Origin: Nostoc cf. commune SO-36
Lineage (GTDB): Bacteria > Cyanobacteriota > Cyanobacteriia > Cyanobacteriales > Nostocaceae
Direction: 5' to 3'
NCBI RefSeq assembly: GCF_023734775.1
Contig: NZ_AP025732.1
Coordinates: 2,858,501-2,922,500 of the forward strand
DNA: 64,000 nucleotides
The notes beneath the pieces are model-generated. The model was not told the origin of the DNA, searched no databases, and saw only the letters and a list, made by a program, of their open reading frames with translations. Below, piece after piece: positions 1 to 9,652 of the stretch; the stretch's first letter is position 1; each line of letters starts with the position of its first letter. Both the position numbers and the translations under genes were made by a program.

Positions 1-2448
1 GATTCCTTCGGGATTGAGTTCTTCTTTGTTGGTATTACGCAGATATTCTTCGAGATTGGCTTCAAAATCTAAAGCTTTTTGAGTGGTACGTTCGGCTAAA
101 CGTCGTGGCGCTTTTAGGATATCACCAATGGCATCTTGAGCGCGATCAATGATCTGATTAACCTGCTCTTGGCTCAAGTCGCCACGTTGACTGACGAGTT
201 TAACCAAGGTTTCTCGATCGACATTAGATAAGCGATCGCGCAGTGCTAAGGCTCCAGCTTGGGGATCATCGAGTAATTTTTCTAAATCGGCTCTGATCCC
301 TTCTGGATTAAGTTCTTCCAAATTAGTATTGCGGAGATATTCAGCGATCGCTTTTGTAGTTTTTTCGTACTGTTCTCTCGCCTGTTGCGGTACTTGCAAA
401 ATACTATCTCGGACTGCTTCAAGCTGATCGAGAGTTTGGTTTATCTGTTCTTCGCTCAAATCTTGACGCTGATTGAGCAATTGTACTAGTGTATCGCGGT
501 CAAATTGCGATAGGCGCGAAGTCAATTGGCTAATTCCAGCTTGCGGATCGTCTAGTAAAACTCTAAACTCACGTTTGATAGCTTCGGGATTGAGTTCGTC
601 TTTGTCAGTATTCCGTAGATATTCTTCAACCCTTTGGCGCAGTTCATCGGCTCTGGCTTTTGCTTGTTCTTGCAATTCTCTGGCACGATTTAAGAGATTG
701 TCGCGGTTGCGTTCGAGTTGACTAACAATATTATTAGCTTCCTCTTCACTAATATCTTGACGTTGACTAAGCAATTTTACAAAAGTATCGCGGTCAAATT
801 GCCCAAAGCGACTAGTTAAATCTTCAAACCCAGCTTGAGGATCTTCTACTAAGCTGGCAAAATCCCGTTCAATACCTTCAGGATTGAGTTCTTCTTTCCC
901 TGTCGAACGCAGATAATCTTCGATGCGGCTGCGGAAATCTTGTCCTTTTTCTCGCGTTTGAGCCTGTTTTACAGTTTCTAAAACTTCCAGGCGATCGCTT
1001 TCCATTTGATCGGCAATTTCTTTCACCCTAGCCTCGCTGAGATCACCGCGCTGGTTCAGTAAGTTGGTGAAATATTCTTGATTGATTTCTTCCAACTCCC
1101 GTCTCACAGTTGTCGGATCGGCATTCACATCATAGATGACTTCTTTAAATTCATCTACTAGGGTAATTCGGTTAAAGTGCCAAGGGAACGAATTCAATAT
1201 GTAGTCTTCTACATCTGCCTTAATCGTGTTTCCAGGTGATATTGGTAATTTTGCAGATACTTGCTCAGTCGCTTGCTCTCTAAACTTATTGAATTGTTCT
1301 GTGATTTGATCGACATCGACATCTTGAACTTTTTCTTTCAGCTTTTGCAACTGACTTGTAATTTTATTTACATCGATATTAGAAAGGTTCACCCGAGCCA
1401 GAACTGCTGGTGCAGCGGCACTCAAACCATATTGAACAGCTTGCTTAATTACACCATTGCCATTACCGCCTCCCACTGTAACCAGTTGTTGAAGGCGTTC
1501 ACCCAATTGCTCAGAATTCAATTCTTCAGGTGTAGCAGACTTCAATAAATTAATTACTTGTTCGGTGGGATTTTTGCGATTCAATGCTTGTTGCCAAGCA
1601 CCTTCAAATTGGTCAGCAATGCCATTAATATCTTCTTTTGATAAATCTGCACGACTGCTGATTAAGTCAACAAATGTTTGGCGATTAATGTTTTGCAATA
1701 GATCGCTATTAGCAACAGACTGCAAATCTGTATCTTTAAGAAGCTGGTCGAATTGATTGCGAATTTCTTTGATATCCAGTTTTGGTAATTGCAGAGAACC
1801 TAAAGAACTTTGGAGCGTATTTCTAATACCTTCAGAATCAAAACCTGAAGTTAATTCCCGTCGGACTGCGGCTGTAATATCTTCGGCGGTGGAAACTAAC
1901 TGTTTTTTCGCAGCATTCGCACCGATGCCAGCAGTTGCTGTGCCCATCAGAGCTTGAAAACCAGAAGTGACAGTATTAGAGATAGAACCAATTAAAGAAC
2001 CTACTGCCGATGAACCTAACCAAATTACTAGTGCAAAATAGGTAGACCAGATGACTACACCAATAATTGCTCCTAAAAATGCACTTTCTATTAAGCTAAG
2101 TTTTACCGCTAAAAAACAAGCAATAAATAATGCAATACTAGCGGTTATTAATGCCCAAGCACCAACTTTAGCTTGAACATTACGAATTGTCTTACCCAAA
2201 CCTTCTGACTCATCATCAGAATCTGAATCAATTTCCCAAGATGAAATTCCTACGGCAACTGAAAAGTTTGTGAGTAACAATTGAAAGGCAAATGCCATTG
2301 AAACCCCAGCCAGCAAAGCTACCAAGAATTTAGGCCCAGAAAAAAGAACTGATGCTTCTTCAGGAGTTAGTACTTCTTGAGCTATTATTGGCGCTAATCC
2401 AAAAGGCAGGCAATTCCATCCCAAAATAGTTAAAACACCTTGAAACAT
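1..2448 (-). CDS. Repeat-rich integral membrane protein (3' end outside window)
   Basis: An uninterrupted minus-strand frame runs from ATG at 2448 to the window edge (816 codons seen, no stop). The N-terminal ~150 residues hold about four or five hydrophobic segments, one rich in Ala/Phe/Leu around residues 40-60 and three between about 90 and 150. The rest is hydrophilic, helical and repetitive: a ~98-residue unit recurs (294, 282 and 294 nt spacing between copies of the motif ELNPEGI). Each unit also carries the motifs DPQAG, DRxTxVxLLxQR and DLSEEQVN. I do not recognise a function. Long coiled repeats anchored by an N-terminal membrane domain suggest a structural or envelope role, which is inference. 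It is monocistronic here, with a long AT-rich leader. Confidence 0.85.
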   Translation of the reverse strand, partial: MFQGVLTILGWNCLPFGLAPIIAQEVLTPEEASVLFSGPKFLVALLAGVSMAFAFQLLLTNFSVAVGISSWEIDSDSDDESEGLGKTIRNVQAKVGAWALITASIALFIACFLAVKLSLIESAFLGAIIGVVIWSTYFALVIWLGSSAVGSLIGSISNTVTSGFQALMGTATAGIGANAAKKQLVSTAEDITAAVRRELTSGFDSEGIRNTLQSSLGSLQLPKLDIKEIRNQFDQLLKDTDLQSVANSDLLQNINRQTFVDLISSRADLSKEDINGIADQFEGAWQQALNRKNPTEQVINLLKSATPEELNSEQLGERLQQLVTVGGGNGNGVIKQAVQYGLSAAAPAVLARVNLSNIDVNKITSQLQKLKEKVQDVDVDQITEQFNKFREQATEQVSAKLPISPGNTIKADVEDYILNSFPWHFNRITLVDEFKEVIYDVNADPTTVRRELEEINQEYFTNLLNQRGDLSEARVKEIADQMESDRLEVLETVKQAQTREKGQDFRSRIEDYLRSTGKEELNPEGIERDFASLVEDPQAGFEDLTSRFGQFDRDTFVKLLSQRQDISEEEANNIVSQLERNRDNLLNRARELQEQAKARADELRQRVEEYLRNTDKDELNPEAIKREFRVLLDDPQAGISQLTSRLSQFDRDTLVQLLNQRQDLSEEQINQTLDQLEAVRDSILQVPQQAREQYEKTTKAIAEYLRNTNLEELNPEGIRADLEKLLDDPQAGALALRDRLSNVDRETLVKLVSQRGDLSQEQVNQIIDRAQDAIGDILKAPRRLAERTTQKALDFEANLEEYLRNTNKEELNPEGI

Positions 2449-3063
2449 AGGATTTTCTCACTTGCACTGATAAAACAAATACCCATTTAGAAAATGGCTT
2501 AATTATTAGTTTAAGGAGCGGTTAGATCAGATTGACACTTCCTTAGGTAGTAGGTTCGGTTGCCAAAAGTTATATCTTGAAAAAAACTTGGTTGGTTTTT
2601 TCCCAAAGAAATATTATATTCTTCCAATTAGTATGATTTTATATAGAAGAAAATAGGCTTAAATTTCTTGTCTTTAATATGTATTTTTTATAACTATTTT
2701 ACAGAGACAAATATTAATGTATGTTACCCATGTTTGCACAAAATAAATCATTTTTATTAAACGAAAACTTATACAATGGCATCTACATAAAAGGACGGCA
2801 GAGAATAAATGATAGTAAATAAAAAATTTTCTTATACTAAACTATCAAAAATATTGATCAACAAACTAACTAATTAATATTTAAATTTTTGTAAAGCAAG
2901 CTAGCATTTTAAAATATTCATTAAGATGAAATCACCTATTCCTCATGATAGAGGCAAAAATTCTTCCAAGCGATTGATGGAAACTAAAAATAAATATGTA
3001 TTAATGAGGTTATCACAAGCTATAAAGTTGCGAATAGTTGATTTCGGCTGAGGAGAGAAAGTA
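2449..3063. other. AT-rich divergent intergenic region
   Basis: About 600 bases between two divergently read genes, very AT-rich with many A and T runs. It must contain both promoters. I see no gene-length frame with coding character; a minus-strand frame overlapping the start of the next gene is its antisense shadow. GGAGAG lies just upstream of the ATG at 3064 and fits a ribosome binding site. Confidence 0.5.
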
Positions 3064-3789
3064 ATGGTTGTAGGTATACAGAAACGTGGTGTAGGTGTAT
3101 TTTCTAATCGTCGAGATGTTGAAAATGCGCTACATGAATTGAAAAGTGTCGGCTTTGACATGAATAGAGTTTCTGTCATTACTCAGGATGGAGACAGAGA
3201 TGATATAGCTGGGGCTGAAGTGCGCGATCGCGTCGGCGATAAATCTGATGAAGGCGCTAAAGTCGGAGCAGCAACAGGCGGTGCGTTGGGGGGATTAACT
3301 GGCTTATTAGTTGGTCTTGGCACTTTGGCAATTCCTGGAGTCGGGCCAATCATGCTTGCTGGAGCCGCAGCAACTACCATAGCTACAACGCTTGCTGGTG
3401 CTGGTATTGGTGCAGTAGCTGGTAGTTTGCTTGGTGCATTAATTGGTTTAGGAATTCCCGAAGAACGAGCCAAAGTTTACGACGAACGCGTCAGACGAGG
3501 ACATTATTTAGTTATCCTCGATGGCACAGATGCAGAAATTATCAGAGCAGAAGCAATTCTAAATCGTCAGGGTGTAGAAGAGTTTGGCATTTACGATAAC
3601 CCAAATCCTACACATACAGACACAGGTACAACCAGTGGTTATGTAGCTCCGGCTAGTAATGCGGCTTATAGTGGTGTTGCTAAACGCGCGATTGGAGTAT
3701 TTTCTCATCGCCGAGATGCAGAAGTAGCAATTACAGAATTACGAGATGCGGGTTTTCCTTTAAGTAGAGTCTCCATCATTGCCAAATGA
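3064..3789 (+). CDS. Glycine-zipper general-stress-type protein, intact first module
   Basis: The 241-residue frame starts with a GxGVFSNRRDVENAL segment typical of the 'general stress / heat-induced YflT-like' domain. A Gly/Ala-rich hydrophobic hairpin follows (about residues 75-140, GLLVGLGTLAIPGVGP then alternating Gly/Ala), then a segment with YLVILDGTDAEI. At about residue 210 a second GVFSHRRDAEVAI segment begins and stops after SRVSIIAK at TGA 3787-3789. Downstream DNA still encodes the rest of a second module, so this is the 5' part of a duplicated two-module gene. Glycine-zipper proteins of this kind are membrane-associated and often stress-induced; the exact role is unknown. Confidence 0.7.
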   Translation: MVVGIQKRGVGVFSNRRDVENALHELKSVGFDMNRVSVITQDGDRDDIAGAEVRDRVGDKSDEGAKVGAATGGALGGLTGLLVGLGTLAIPGVGPIMLAGAAATTIATTLAGAGIGAVAGSLLGALIGLGIPEERAKVYDERVRRGHYLVILDGTDAEIIRAEAILNRQGVEEFGIYDNPNPTHTDTGTTSGYVAPASNAAYSGVAKRAIGVFSHRRDAEVAITELRDAGFPLSRVSIIAK

Positions 3790-4335
3790 TGCAAACGGTC
3801 ATGGATCGCTGGTGTAGATGTCGACAAAAACGTCGGTAGTGGAAATAAAGCAGACGATGGTGCAAAAGCTGGAGCAGCTACAGGCGGATCGTCGGCGGTT
3901 TGACTGGTTTATTAGTTGGTCTGGGGACTTTAGCAATTCCTGGAGTCGGGCCGGTGCTTGCAGGTGGCGCAGTAGCAACAGCTTTAGCGACAACCTTAGC
4001 TGGTGGTGCGATTGGTGCAGCTGCTGGGGGTATTGTTGGCGCACTTGTTGGTTTAGGAATTCCTGAAGATATAGCTAGAGTAATATGGCGATCGCTTTGA
4101 AAGAGGCGACTACTTAGTAATTATTGATGGTACAGAAGCTGAAATCTACCAAGCAGAACCAATTCTCAACCGTCGCGGTATTGAAGAATTTGCTATCTAT
4201 GATTCCACTGAGATTAGTGAACATCGCCCTGGCTTAGACCGAGGAACGCATCAGGATCGCACCAATTATTCAACCGGCCTTCATGGAGACGAGCCTGCTG
4301 TAGTCATTGTTGACCGTCGTGATGAAACACTCTAA
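3790..4335 (+). pseudogene. Frameshifted second glycine-zipper module of the preceding gene
   Basis: Read in shifting frames this DNA encodes AGVDVDKNVG, then GLLVGLGTLAIPGVGPVLAGG, then RFERGDYLVIIDGTEAEIY, ending in VDRRDETL and TAA at 4333-4335. That is a full second copy of the module just upstream. At least four lesions break it: an extra T after the codon for K at about 3787, a compensating indel near 3811, a missing base near 3888 (GGCGGATCGTC where GGCGGCATCGTC is expected), and an extra A near 4083 (GTAATATGG). Amino-acid similarity is well kept between lesions, so decay is recent or the indels are sequence errors. Confidence 0.75.
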
Positions 4336-4486
4336 CCCCAGGTAGTTGTCACTCACACTAATTGCCTCTAATTTCAGGAGCAATAATATAAAAAGTTTGC
4401 TCCTTACTTAAGAAACTTGCTCCTCACTTTTGCCGTGAATATCCACAAACTCGACAAGTTTCACTTTCCGATTCAGAATTAAACTT

Positions 4487-4945
4487 ATGCCAAAGCTAAC
4501 TCCCTTCTTAATTAGTTCACTTTTAATTTTTAGTGTTGCTGCTTGTGATAACACTTCTAAAACAACTGTGTCAGCACCTGATCCTAATGAAGCACCAACT
4601 GCACCAAGCGTACAAACAACACAAGCTGCTCAACAAGACGCTCAAAGTGAAGTTCGCAGAAGACAACTTGATGCTGATATCCGTGCCCGCGAACAGCGCA
4701 ATAATATAACTGGCGGCGATGCAGATAGAGCTACAAGTGACTTAGCAAGTCAAGTTCGCTCCAAGTTGGAGGCAAACATCCCCAAGGGTCAACTAACAGT
4801 TGAAGCCGCAGAGGGTGGAACTGTTACTGTCGCAGGAACTGTCAACAATCAGCAGGAATTGGCTAAAATTGAACCTTTGGCTAAGGAAATTAAAGGTGTA
4901 ACAGCTGTAGTTGTTAAAGCAACTATTGCCCCACCAAAAAGCTAA
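4487..4945 (+). CDS. BON-domain lipoprotein
   Basis: 152 residues. Residues 1-19 form a signal peptide with a lipobox ending SVAAC, so Cys20 is the likely lipidated residue. A Pro/Thr/Gln-rich linker follows. Residues ~85-148 form a BON domain (pattern Q-V-R-S-K-L-E ... GTVTVAGTVNN ... AKEIKGVTAVVVKATI). BON proteins of this kind sit on the outer or cytoplasmic membrane and are linked to envelope stability and osmotic stress in other bacteria. The neighbour upstream is also stress-type, but the 150-base gap argues for separate transcription. Confidence 0.85.
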   Translation: MPKLTPFLISSLLIFSVAACDNTSKTTVSAPDPNEAPTAPSVQTTQAAQQDAQSEVRRRQLDADIRAREQRNNITGGDADRATSDLASQVRSKLEANIPKGQLTVEAAEGGTVTVAGTVNNQQELAKIEPLAKEIKGVTAVVVKATIAPPKS

Positions 4946-5194
4946 GGCAGCTTAACAGCAAATCCAACTGAGTAGGTAGGCATAAATAAAAGAAATTTAT
5001 CTCTTCTTGCTCAGTATTAGTGGTCAGCTATACTTATTACCTGTCCACTAATAATTGACAACTGATGACCTTAATAATTTTATTTATTAATGCTCAGTTC
5101 AGTTATATAAACTTTTGTAGCTACCAAAAATATAAAACTATGGAAAACCCAACAACAGCAACGTGAATCGATCAATGCTTCATTATCACAAGAT

Positions 5195-5575
5195 ATGCTA
5201 GCAATTGAAGGTGCTGATACTCAAAATTTGCCAAAGTTACCACCAGCATCTGATCCTGAATCTCAATGGCAACAAATTAGCAAGCAAGTTTCTCAATTTT
5301 TAGAGCAACTGCCTAGATACTTAGGTAGCTTTTTTCAAGACTACAAGCAACCTTTAATAACTGTTGCATTAATTTTGAGTGCGATTGTTACAGCCAAAGT
5401 AGTACTAGCATTACTTGATGCAATCAATGATATTCCCCTACTTTCACCACTCTTTGAGTTAGTTGGAATTAGTTACGCCAGTTGGTTTGTTTTCCGTTAT
5501 TTGCTGAAAGCTTCTACTCGGCAAGAATTAGCCGATGAAATTGATTTTCTGAAAAGCCAGTTTTTGGGCGAATAA
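5195..5575 (+). CDS. CAAD-domain thylakoid membrane protein (5' end frameshifted)
   Basis: The C-terminal ~90 residues are a CAAD domain (cyanobacterial aminoacyl-tRNA-synthetase appended domain): two hydrophobic helices (YKQPLITVALILSAIVTAKVV and LLSPLFELVGISYASWFVFRYL) followed by LLKASTRQELADEI. CAAD proteins are thylakoid-membrane proteins related to plant CURT1. The natural start is probably ATG 5140: removing one A from the AAAA run after ATGGA gives METQQQQRESINAS, which reads straight into this frame. As sequenced, ATG 5140 stops after eight codons, so only the internal ATG at 5195 is open. The membrane domain is unaffected. Confidence 0.8.
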   Translation: MLAIEGADTQNLPKLPPASDPESQWQQISKQVSQFLEQLPRYLGSFFQDYKQPLITVALILSAIVTAKVVLALLDAINDIPLLSPLFELVGISYASWFVFRYLLKASTRQELADEIDFLKSQFLGE

Positions 5576-6175
5576 ATTTCTAACTTATCTGAGACGGGAT
5601 TCAGGAGTCATAATTCAGCATAAATTTTGTATGAATAGACTCTTTTTAAACCCCAACTAAATCTTTGATTTAGCTGTTTTTAAGACTATTACAAAAATAC
5701 TGGAACTGCTAAAGGCTCAACTCACTACCTAATAGCAAAATTCTGTCTAAAAGGGCTAATAATACTGTCATTAGTCCGTTTAAAAGAAATTCAAAAAAAC
5801 TGCCCAGAAGTTCATTTTTGGGCAGTTTTTCAATTTTTACAATAGGTCTAATGCCTCTTGTTCTACATAATGCAATACGGTTAAGTTAGACCTAAAAACT
5901 TTAGACTGCATAGGTGAGGTTAAGGAAACGAAACCCAACATTTTCGGTTATTTGTTGGATTTACTACGTTTAACTCAAGCGTATTGCTATATAATCACCT
6001 AAATCACAAGTATTTAACATAACTTAAATATGATTTTTAGGATACATCAAAAGATAGATAACCTAACATTATATTTTAATTTAAATCACTTCTAAAGATA
6101 GTAGATTGAAGATGAAAAAAGGCGTAGTCTAGTTTTTGAAGTTATTTAATACATTCTTTAACGAGGACATAAATT
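5576..6175. other. Intergenic region with hairpin and dispersed-repeat fragments
   Basis: Six hundred bases without a credible frame. It holds the terminator-like hairpin listed separately and a stretch at about 5870-5990 (ACGAAACCCAACA ... TGTTGGATTTAC, CAAGCGTATTGC) of the dispersed palindromic type common in Nostoc genomes. AGGAC at 6163-6167 may be the ribosome binding site of the next gene. Confidence 0.5.
5795..5830. terminator. Intrinsic-terminator-like hairpin
   Basis: Perfect 12-bp arms (AAAAACTGCCCA / TGGGCAGTTTTT) with a 12-base loop, A-rich before and T-rich after, so it could stop transcription from either side. It lies 220 bases after the CAAD gene. Confidence 0.65.
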
Positions 6176-6583
6176 ATGGCTAATGAAGCAATTAATCAAG
6201 GTATAGATTCATCTGATCGGGCTGAAGTAGATACTTATGATCGCGGTATTATCCCAGCAGAAACAGCCGCGCGGATGGAAAGAGAAGGAAGTAACTATAA
6301 AACACTCCCTACAGAAGAAGGGGAGGCAGCTGCACGTACCGATGATCAAACTGATCCAGATAGTATACGCACTACTGACGGCTATACCGTGGACAAAGAA
6401 GGTTTGTTGAACAACTATGCAGTTGAACCAGAAATGTACTACGAAGAACCGGGTGATGCACGTAAAAAAGCAGCAGAAGATAAAGCAAATCGTATTGAAG
6501 AACTTGGAGAAATTAATCAGGACGAAGAAGGCAAGTTGACAGAAAAGGGTGACAGCCGGGGCAGAGGGCCAGGAATAATTTAA
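6176..6583 (+). CDS. Conserved hydrophilic acidic protein of unknown function
   Basis: 135 residues, highly charged, with no hydrophobic segment and no cysteine. Rich in Glu, Asp, Asn and Gly, with an acidic Lys/Glu tail ending in SRGRGPGII. The composition is like small, disordered, stress-linked proteins, but I recognise no named family. ATG 6176 has an AACGAGGACAT leader giving a plausible ribosome binding site. It stands alone with long non-coding flanks. Confidence 0.75.
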   Translation: MANEAINQGIDSSDRAEVDTYDRGIIPAETAARMEREGSNYKTLPTEEGEAAARTDDQTDPDSIRTTDGYTVDKEGLLNNYAVEPEMYYEEPGDARKKAAEDKANRIEELGEINQDEEGKLTEKGDSRGRGPGII

Positions 6584-7019
6584 TTCACAATTATACTTTT
6601 TTTGGGTGAAATTAGACGTATTGAAGAAGAATTCAGAAGTCAGAATGGGCTAAACGCCCCGCTACCGCTAACAGGAGTCAGAATCAAGATGCGACGCTCT
6701 CTACGAGACGCTAGCGCGAACGCAGACTCGCTTGCCGCCGCCGCTATCGAACGCAAGAGCGTGCCGTAGGCAAGACTCGCTATCCGCCAGTCATACAGAA
6801 AACATTGCTGAATTCTGACTCCTGACTCCTGAATTCTGTTCGATAAAACTGAATAGGTGGTTTGTAGAGACGCAATGATTGCGTCTCTATTTATATGGGC
6901 AAATAAAGTGCAAGCTGACAATTTTTTAACGAACCACATTCGCGTTAGCGTCTCCCCTTCTCCCTTTGCGAGAAGGACGCAAAGAGAAAAAAGAAATGCT
7001 TAACCCAAGCGTATTGTCC
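6584..7019. repeat. Dispersed repeat cluster with perfect hairpin at 6866-6888
   Basis: A patchwork of non-coding repeats: mirrored 'sequence-tag' repeats (GAATTCAGAAGTCAGAAT ... CTGACTCCTGACTCCTGAAT), a block near 6685-6780 with GCGACGCTCTCTACGAGACGC-type palindromes, and a perfect hairpin with 10-bp arms AGAGACGCAA / TTGCGTCTCT at 6866-6888. A minus-strand frame through this block is made of repeat sequence and is not a gene. Confidence 0.7.
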
Positions 7020-8570
7020 TTAAATGATCAGCGGCTCAAGTTCCCGATTATGCCATTGCCGTTGATGCCATTCGGCAACCAAAGGACGGACAATAAACTT
7101 AGGCTGTTCATCCCCTTTAACGTCAATGCGTAAACCCGAATAAGGTCGTCGCTTCTGAGAACCTTGACCATTGCGACCAATGAAGAGATGCGATCGCGCC
7201 ACTAATCTATTCTCCTCCATCAAATCTGCTCCCTCAATTCGCTGGCGGCGCAAACTAAAGCCGCTACCACCACAAACAAACCAGTGGATATGAGAATCAG
7301 CGTGTCCTGTATCCATTGTCTCCAGGTGTTCTAAGCAGTGCGCGTGACCATTTAATACCAAATCCACCAAAGGACGCCCCTGAGTTAAGGAACCTAGCTC
7401 TTTCGCTACCGCATCCAGCACACCACGCAGGCGATCGCGGATAACCAGAGTTTGTGCTTGTTGCCACTTTGTCGCCTCAGTTACATAAGGTGGATGATGG
7501 AAATAAATTATCCTTCCCCGAACTTGAGAATTATTCCAAGATTCAATTAATCTTTGTTTGAGCCACTCTAGTTGTTCGATATCAGTCAGCGTTGTTTTAT
7601 TAGTGGCTAATTGTTTATCAATATCAACAATAATTTCTTCAATTTGTGACAGCTTGGCGTGGTAATCGTCTAATTGGTCGGCTTCGCTGGGGTTTTCGGG
7701 TCGAAGTTTTGCTGAGGTTTCAATGATTTGCTGCTTTTCTTGTTCGTAATCTTCACGACGTTTTTCTAAGACTTTGCGATCGGCATCACCTTTTTTTGTT
7801 TTAGGCAACGGTGGTGGATCGTTAAATGTATTAGAATCTAAGGCAAAGAAATCAATCCCGCCATAGCGAAAAGTGTAATAGCGATTGGGAAGACGGGTAA
7901 AATGCCCAGGTTGATACGAAAGACAACGACCTGTATCTGTCTTAGCTGTGTAGTATTTATCTAAGTGGCTGGCTAACTCTCCCGGAAGCTGAAACGCCTT
8001 TAGATAGTCTATAAATGCCCGTGCGTAAGCTTCACCTGTTCCTGAGCCATGCAAACCCACATCTAAGTCTAGCCGCGATCGCAACAGGCGACGAATGGGT
8101 AACGTTGTTAGAGATGCCAAGCTCAATAAAATTGGCAAGTTATAGTAATCGTGATTTCCCGGTACAGGTAAAATGGGCAGCTTAAAAATCATCTGGTCAT
8201 AAGCAATCTGTTTGGCATCCTCTCCACCCAAGATAAACTCTTGATAGGGCTGGATGAAATTTTGCTGGTAGTATTCACTCGACCCCACTAAATAGATTAC
8301 ATCCCCGGTATGCAGCATAAAACTGCATTCATTGTGATGAGGAAGCATGAGTTTAGCCACCTGTCGCTGAGGATTGTGACCCCGGTGCTTGCCGGAACCA
8401 CTATCACCGACAACTAAAAATGAGAATTCAGAATTGTCTGTTTGATCGTCCTCTAACACCAGCCGAGTTTGATCGATGTTCCGTTCCACAATTAACGGAT
8501 CTTGCCACCGTACACGCTGATTCATTTTACGAATTTTGTTAGCGATCGCTGGATCAGATACAAGTTTCAA
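7020..8570 (-). CDS. Calcineurin-like metallophosphoesterase
   Basis: 516 residues. The metal-binding motifs of the calcineurin-like phosphoesterase fold appear in order: VVGDSGSG (residue ~53), HTGDVIY, PVPGNHDYY, then IIYFHHPPY and LNGHAHCLEH in the C-terminal half. A ~90-residue charged helical insert (LRPENPSEADQLDDYHAKL and around) separates the GNHD and HPP blocks. It probably hydrolyses a phosphoester, but the substrate cannot be told. No signal peptide is seen, so it is likely cytoplasmic. It is in the same direction as the lipid kinase upstream, separated by a repeat-filled gap. Confidence 0.85.
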   Translation of the reverse strand: MKLVSDPAIANKIRKMNQRVRWQDPLIVERNIDQTRLVLEDDQTDNSEFSFLVVGDSGSGKHRGHNPQRQVAKLMLPHHNECSFMLHTGDVIYLVGSSEYYQQNFIQPYQEFILGGEDAKQIAYDQMIFKLPILPVPGNHDYYNLPILLSLASLTTLPIRRLLRSRLDLDVGLHGSGTGEAYARAFIDYLKAFQLPGELASHLDKYYTAKTDTGRCLSYQPGHFTRLPNRYYTFRYGGIDFFALDSNTFNDPPPLPKTKKGDADRKVLEKRREDYEQEKQQIIETSAKLRPENPSEADQLDDYHAKLSQIEEIIVDIDKQLATNKTTLTDIEQLEWLKQRLIESWNNSQVRGRIIYFHHPPYVTEATKWQQAQTLVIRDRLRGVLDAVAKELGSLTQGRPLVDLVLNGHAHCLEHLETMDTGHADSHIHWFVCGGSGFSLRRQRIEGADLMEENRLVARSHLFIGRNGQGSQKRRPYSGLRIDVKGDEQPKFIVRPLVAEWHQRQWHNRELEPLII

Positions 8571-8637
8571 TGCAACCTACTCCTGAGTTTTCAATTGAAG
8601 GAGAAGCAGGGGAGGCAGGGAAAAAATAACCAATGCC

Positions 8638-8680
8638 CAATGCCCAATGCCCAATGCCCAATGCCCCATCCCCAATGCCC
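8638..8680. repeat. Short tandem heptamer repeat (TGCCCAA)n
   Basis: Six or so degenerate copies of TGCCCAA between two minus-strand genes, the short tandemly repeated repetitive type known from heterocystous cyanobacteria. Confidence 0.8.
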
Positions 8681-9652
8681 TCACTCCTCTATTGTGTCTT
8701 TCATCTCAATAGTCAGATTAGGAAGTCCCTCTAGTTTTTCTGTAGGTTCAACTTCTTCTACTAATGGCACAAAAATTCGTAAGCCTGCTGGCACACACTT
8801 AATTTCTACTGGTGTTGTGCCCACTATTTCACCATCTAGAACAACCTTTTGTGGTGGCTCAGTCGTAATTTTAAATTGTTTGGCTCGCAGAAAGCCAACA
8901 TCATCCCGCTCTGTGGCATTACCTGTAGAAGCTGTTTGAAATAGATGAAAGGTAGCTGCGATCGCTCCTGCCCTATTAGCTGGAGCTACAATCGTTAAAT
9001 CTAGTAACCCATCATCATAAATCAGACCTGCTGGCCCCTGAGCCAACACTGAAGTTGCAGGGGCGGCATTTGCTACCGTTACTGCACAAGCACTTGTTTT
9101 AATTATCCTGTCTTCAGTTTCAATTTCAACATCAAAATTTTTTAAGCTTCTCAGTTGCTGAATTCCTGCAAAAACGTAGGCCATCATGCCAAAACGATTC
9201 TTGGCTTCCCGGTCTGCCAATTCTACAGTTTCAGCTTCAAAGCCAATACCTGCCAAAAGTACCATAGGCTGATCGTTGCAATAAGCTACGTCTACATGGC
9301 GGGTTGCTCCCTGCAAAATTGTCTCACACGCACCTGCGATCGTGTCAGGAATTCCTAAAGCTGTGGCAAAAGCGTTTGCAGTGCCTCGAGAAATAATGCC
9401 AAAGGGAATATCAGTACCTACTACAGCTGTCGCCGCTGCTGAGAGCGTACCATCTCCCCCGGAAGCAATTATTGCTTCTGCCCCTCGCTCTACCGCTTGA
9501 TATGCCAGTTGGTCAGCATCGATTTCTTCAGTTGTAAGATAAATATCTAGGTCAATCTCTGGCTCTAATATTGCCCGAATTTCTGCCAGTTCTATATCGG
9601 GGTCGCCCTGACCCGCAACAGGATTGAAGATGAGACAGGCGGAACGATTCAT
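8681..9652 (-). CDS. YegS/DAGK-family lipid kinase
   Basis: 323 residues. The diacylglycerol-kinase catalytic domain is clear: N-terminal LIFNPVAGQGD, the nucleotide-binding loop ASGGDGTLSAAA at about residue 64, and SRGTANAFATALGIP at about 88 (family pattern GTxNDFAR). The C-terminal lobe contains DDGLLDL, typical of YegS/DgkB-like kinases. It probably phosphorylates diacylglycerol or a related lipid at the cytoplasmic face of the membrane. The C-terminal ~20 residues are acidic and run to the edge of the heptamer repeat. Confidence 0.88.
   Translation of the reverse strand: MNRSACLIFNPVAGQGDPDIELAEIRAILEPEIDLDIYLTTEEIDADQLAYQAVERGAEAIIASGGDGTLSAAATAVVGTDIPFGIISRGTANAFATALGIPDTIAGACETILQGATRHVDVAYCNDQPMVLLAGIGFEAETVELADREAKNRFGMMAYVFAGIQQLRSLKNFDVEIETEDRIIKTSACAVTVANAAPATSVLAQGPAGLIYDDGLLDLTIVAPANRAGAIAATFHLFQTASTGNATERDDVGFLRAKQFKITTEPPQKVVLDGEIVGTTPVEIKCVPAGLRIFVPLVEEVEPTEKLEGLPNLTIEMKDTIEE

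Noticed and set aside
473..1957. Several plus-strand frames of 60-95 codons
   Set aside because: Antisense shadows of the long minus-strand repeat protein, whose frame is open throughout.
6640..6939. Minus-strand frame of 99 codons
   Set aside because: Made of dispersed palindromic repeats and a hairpin, with no conserved features.
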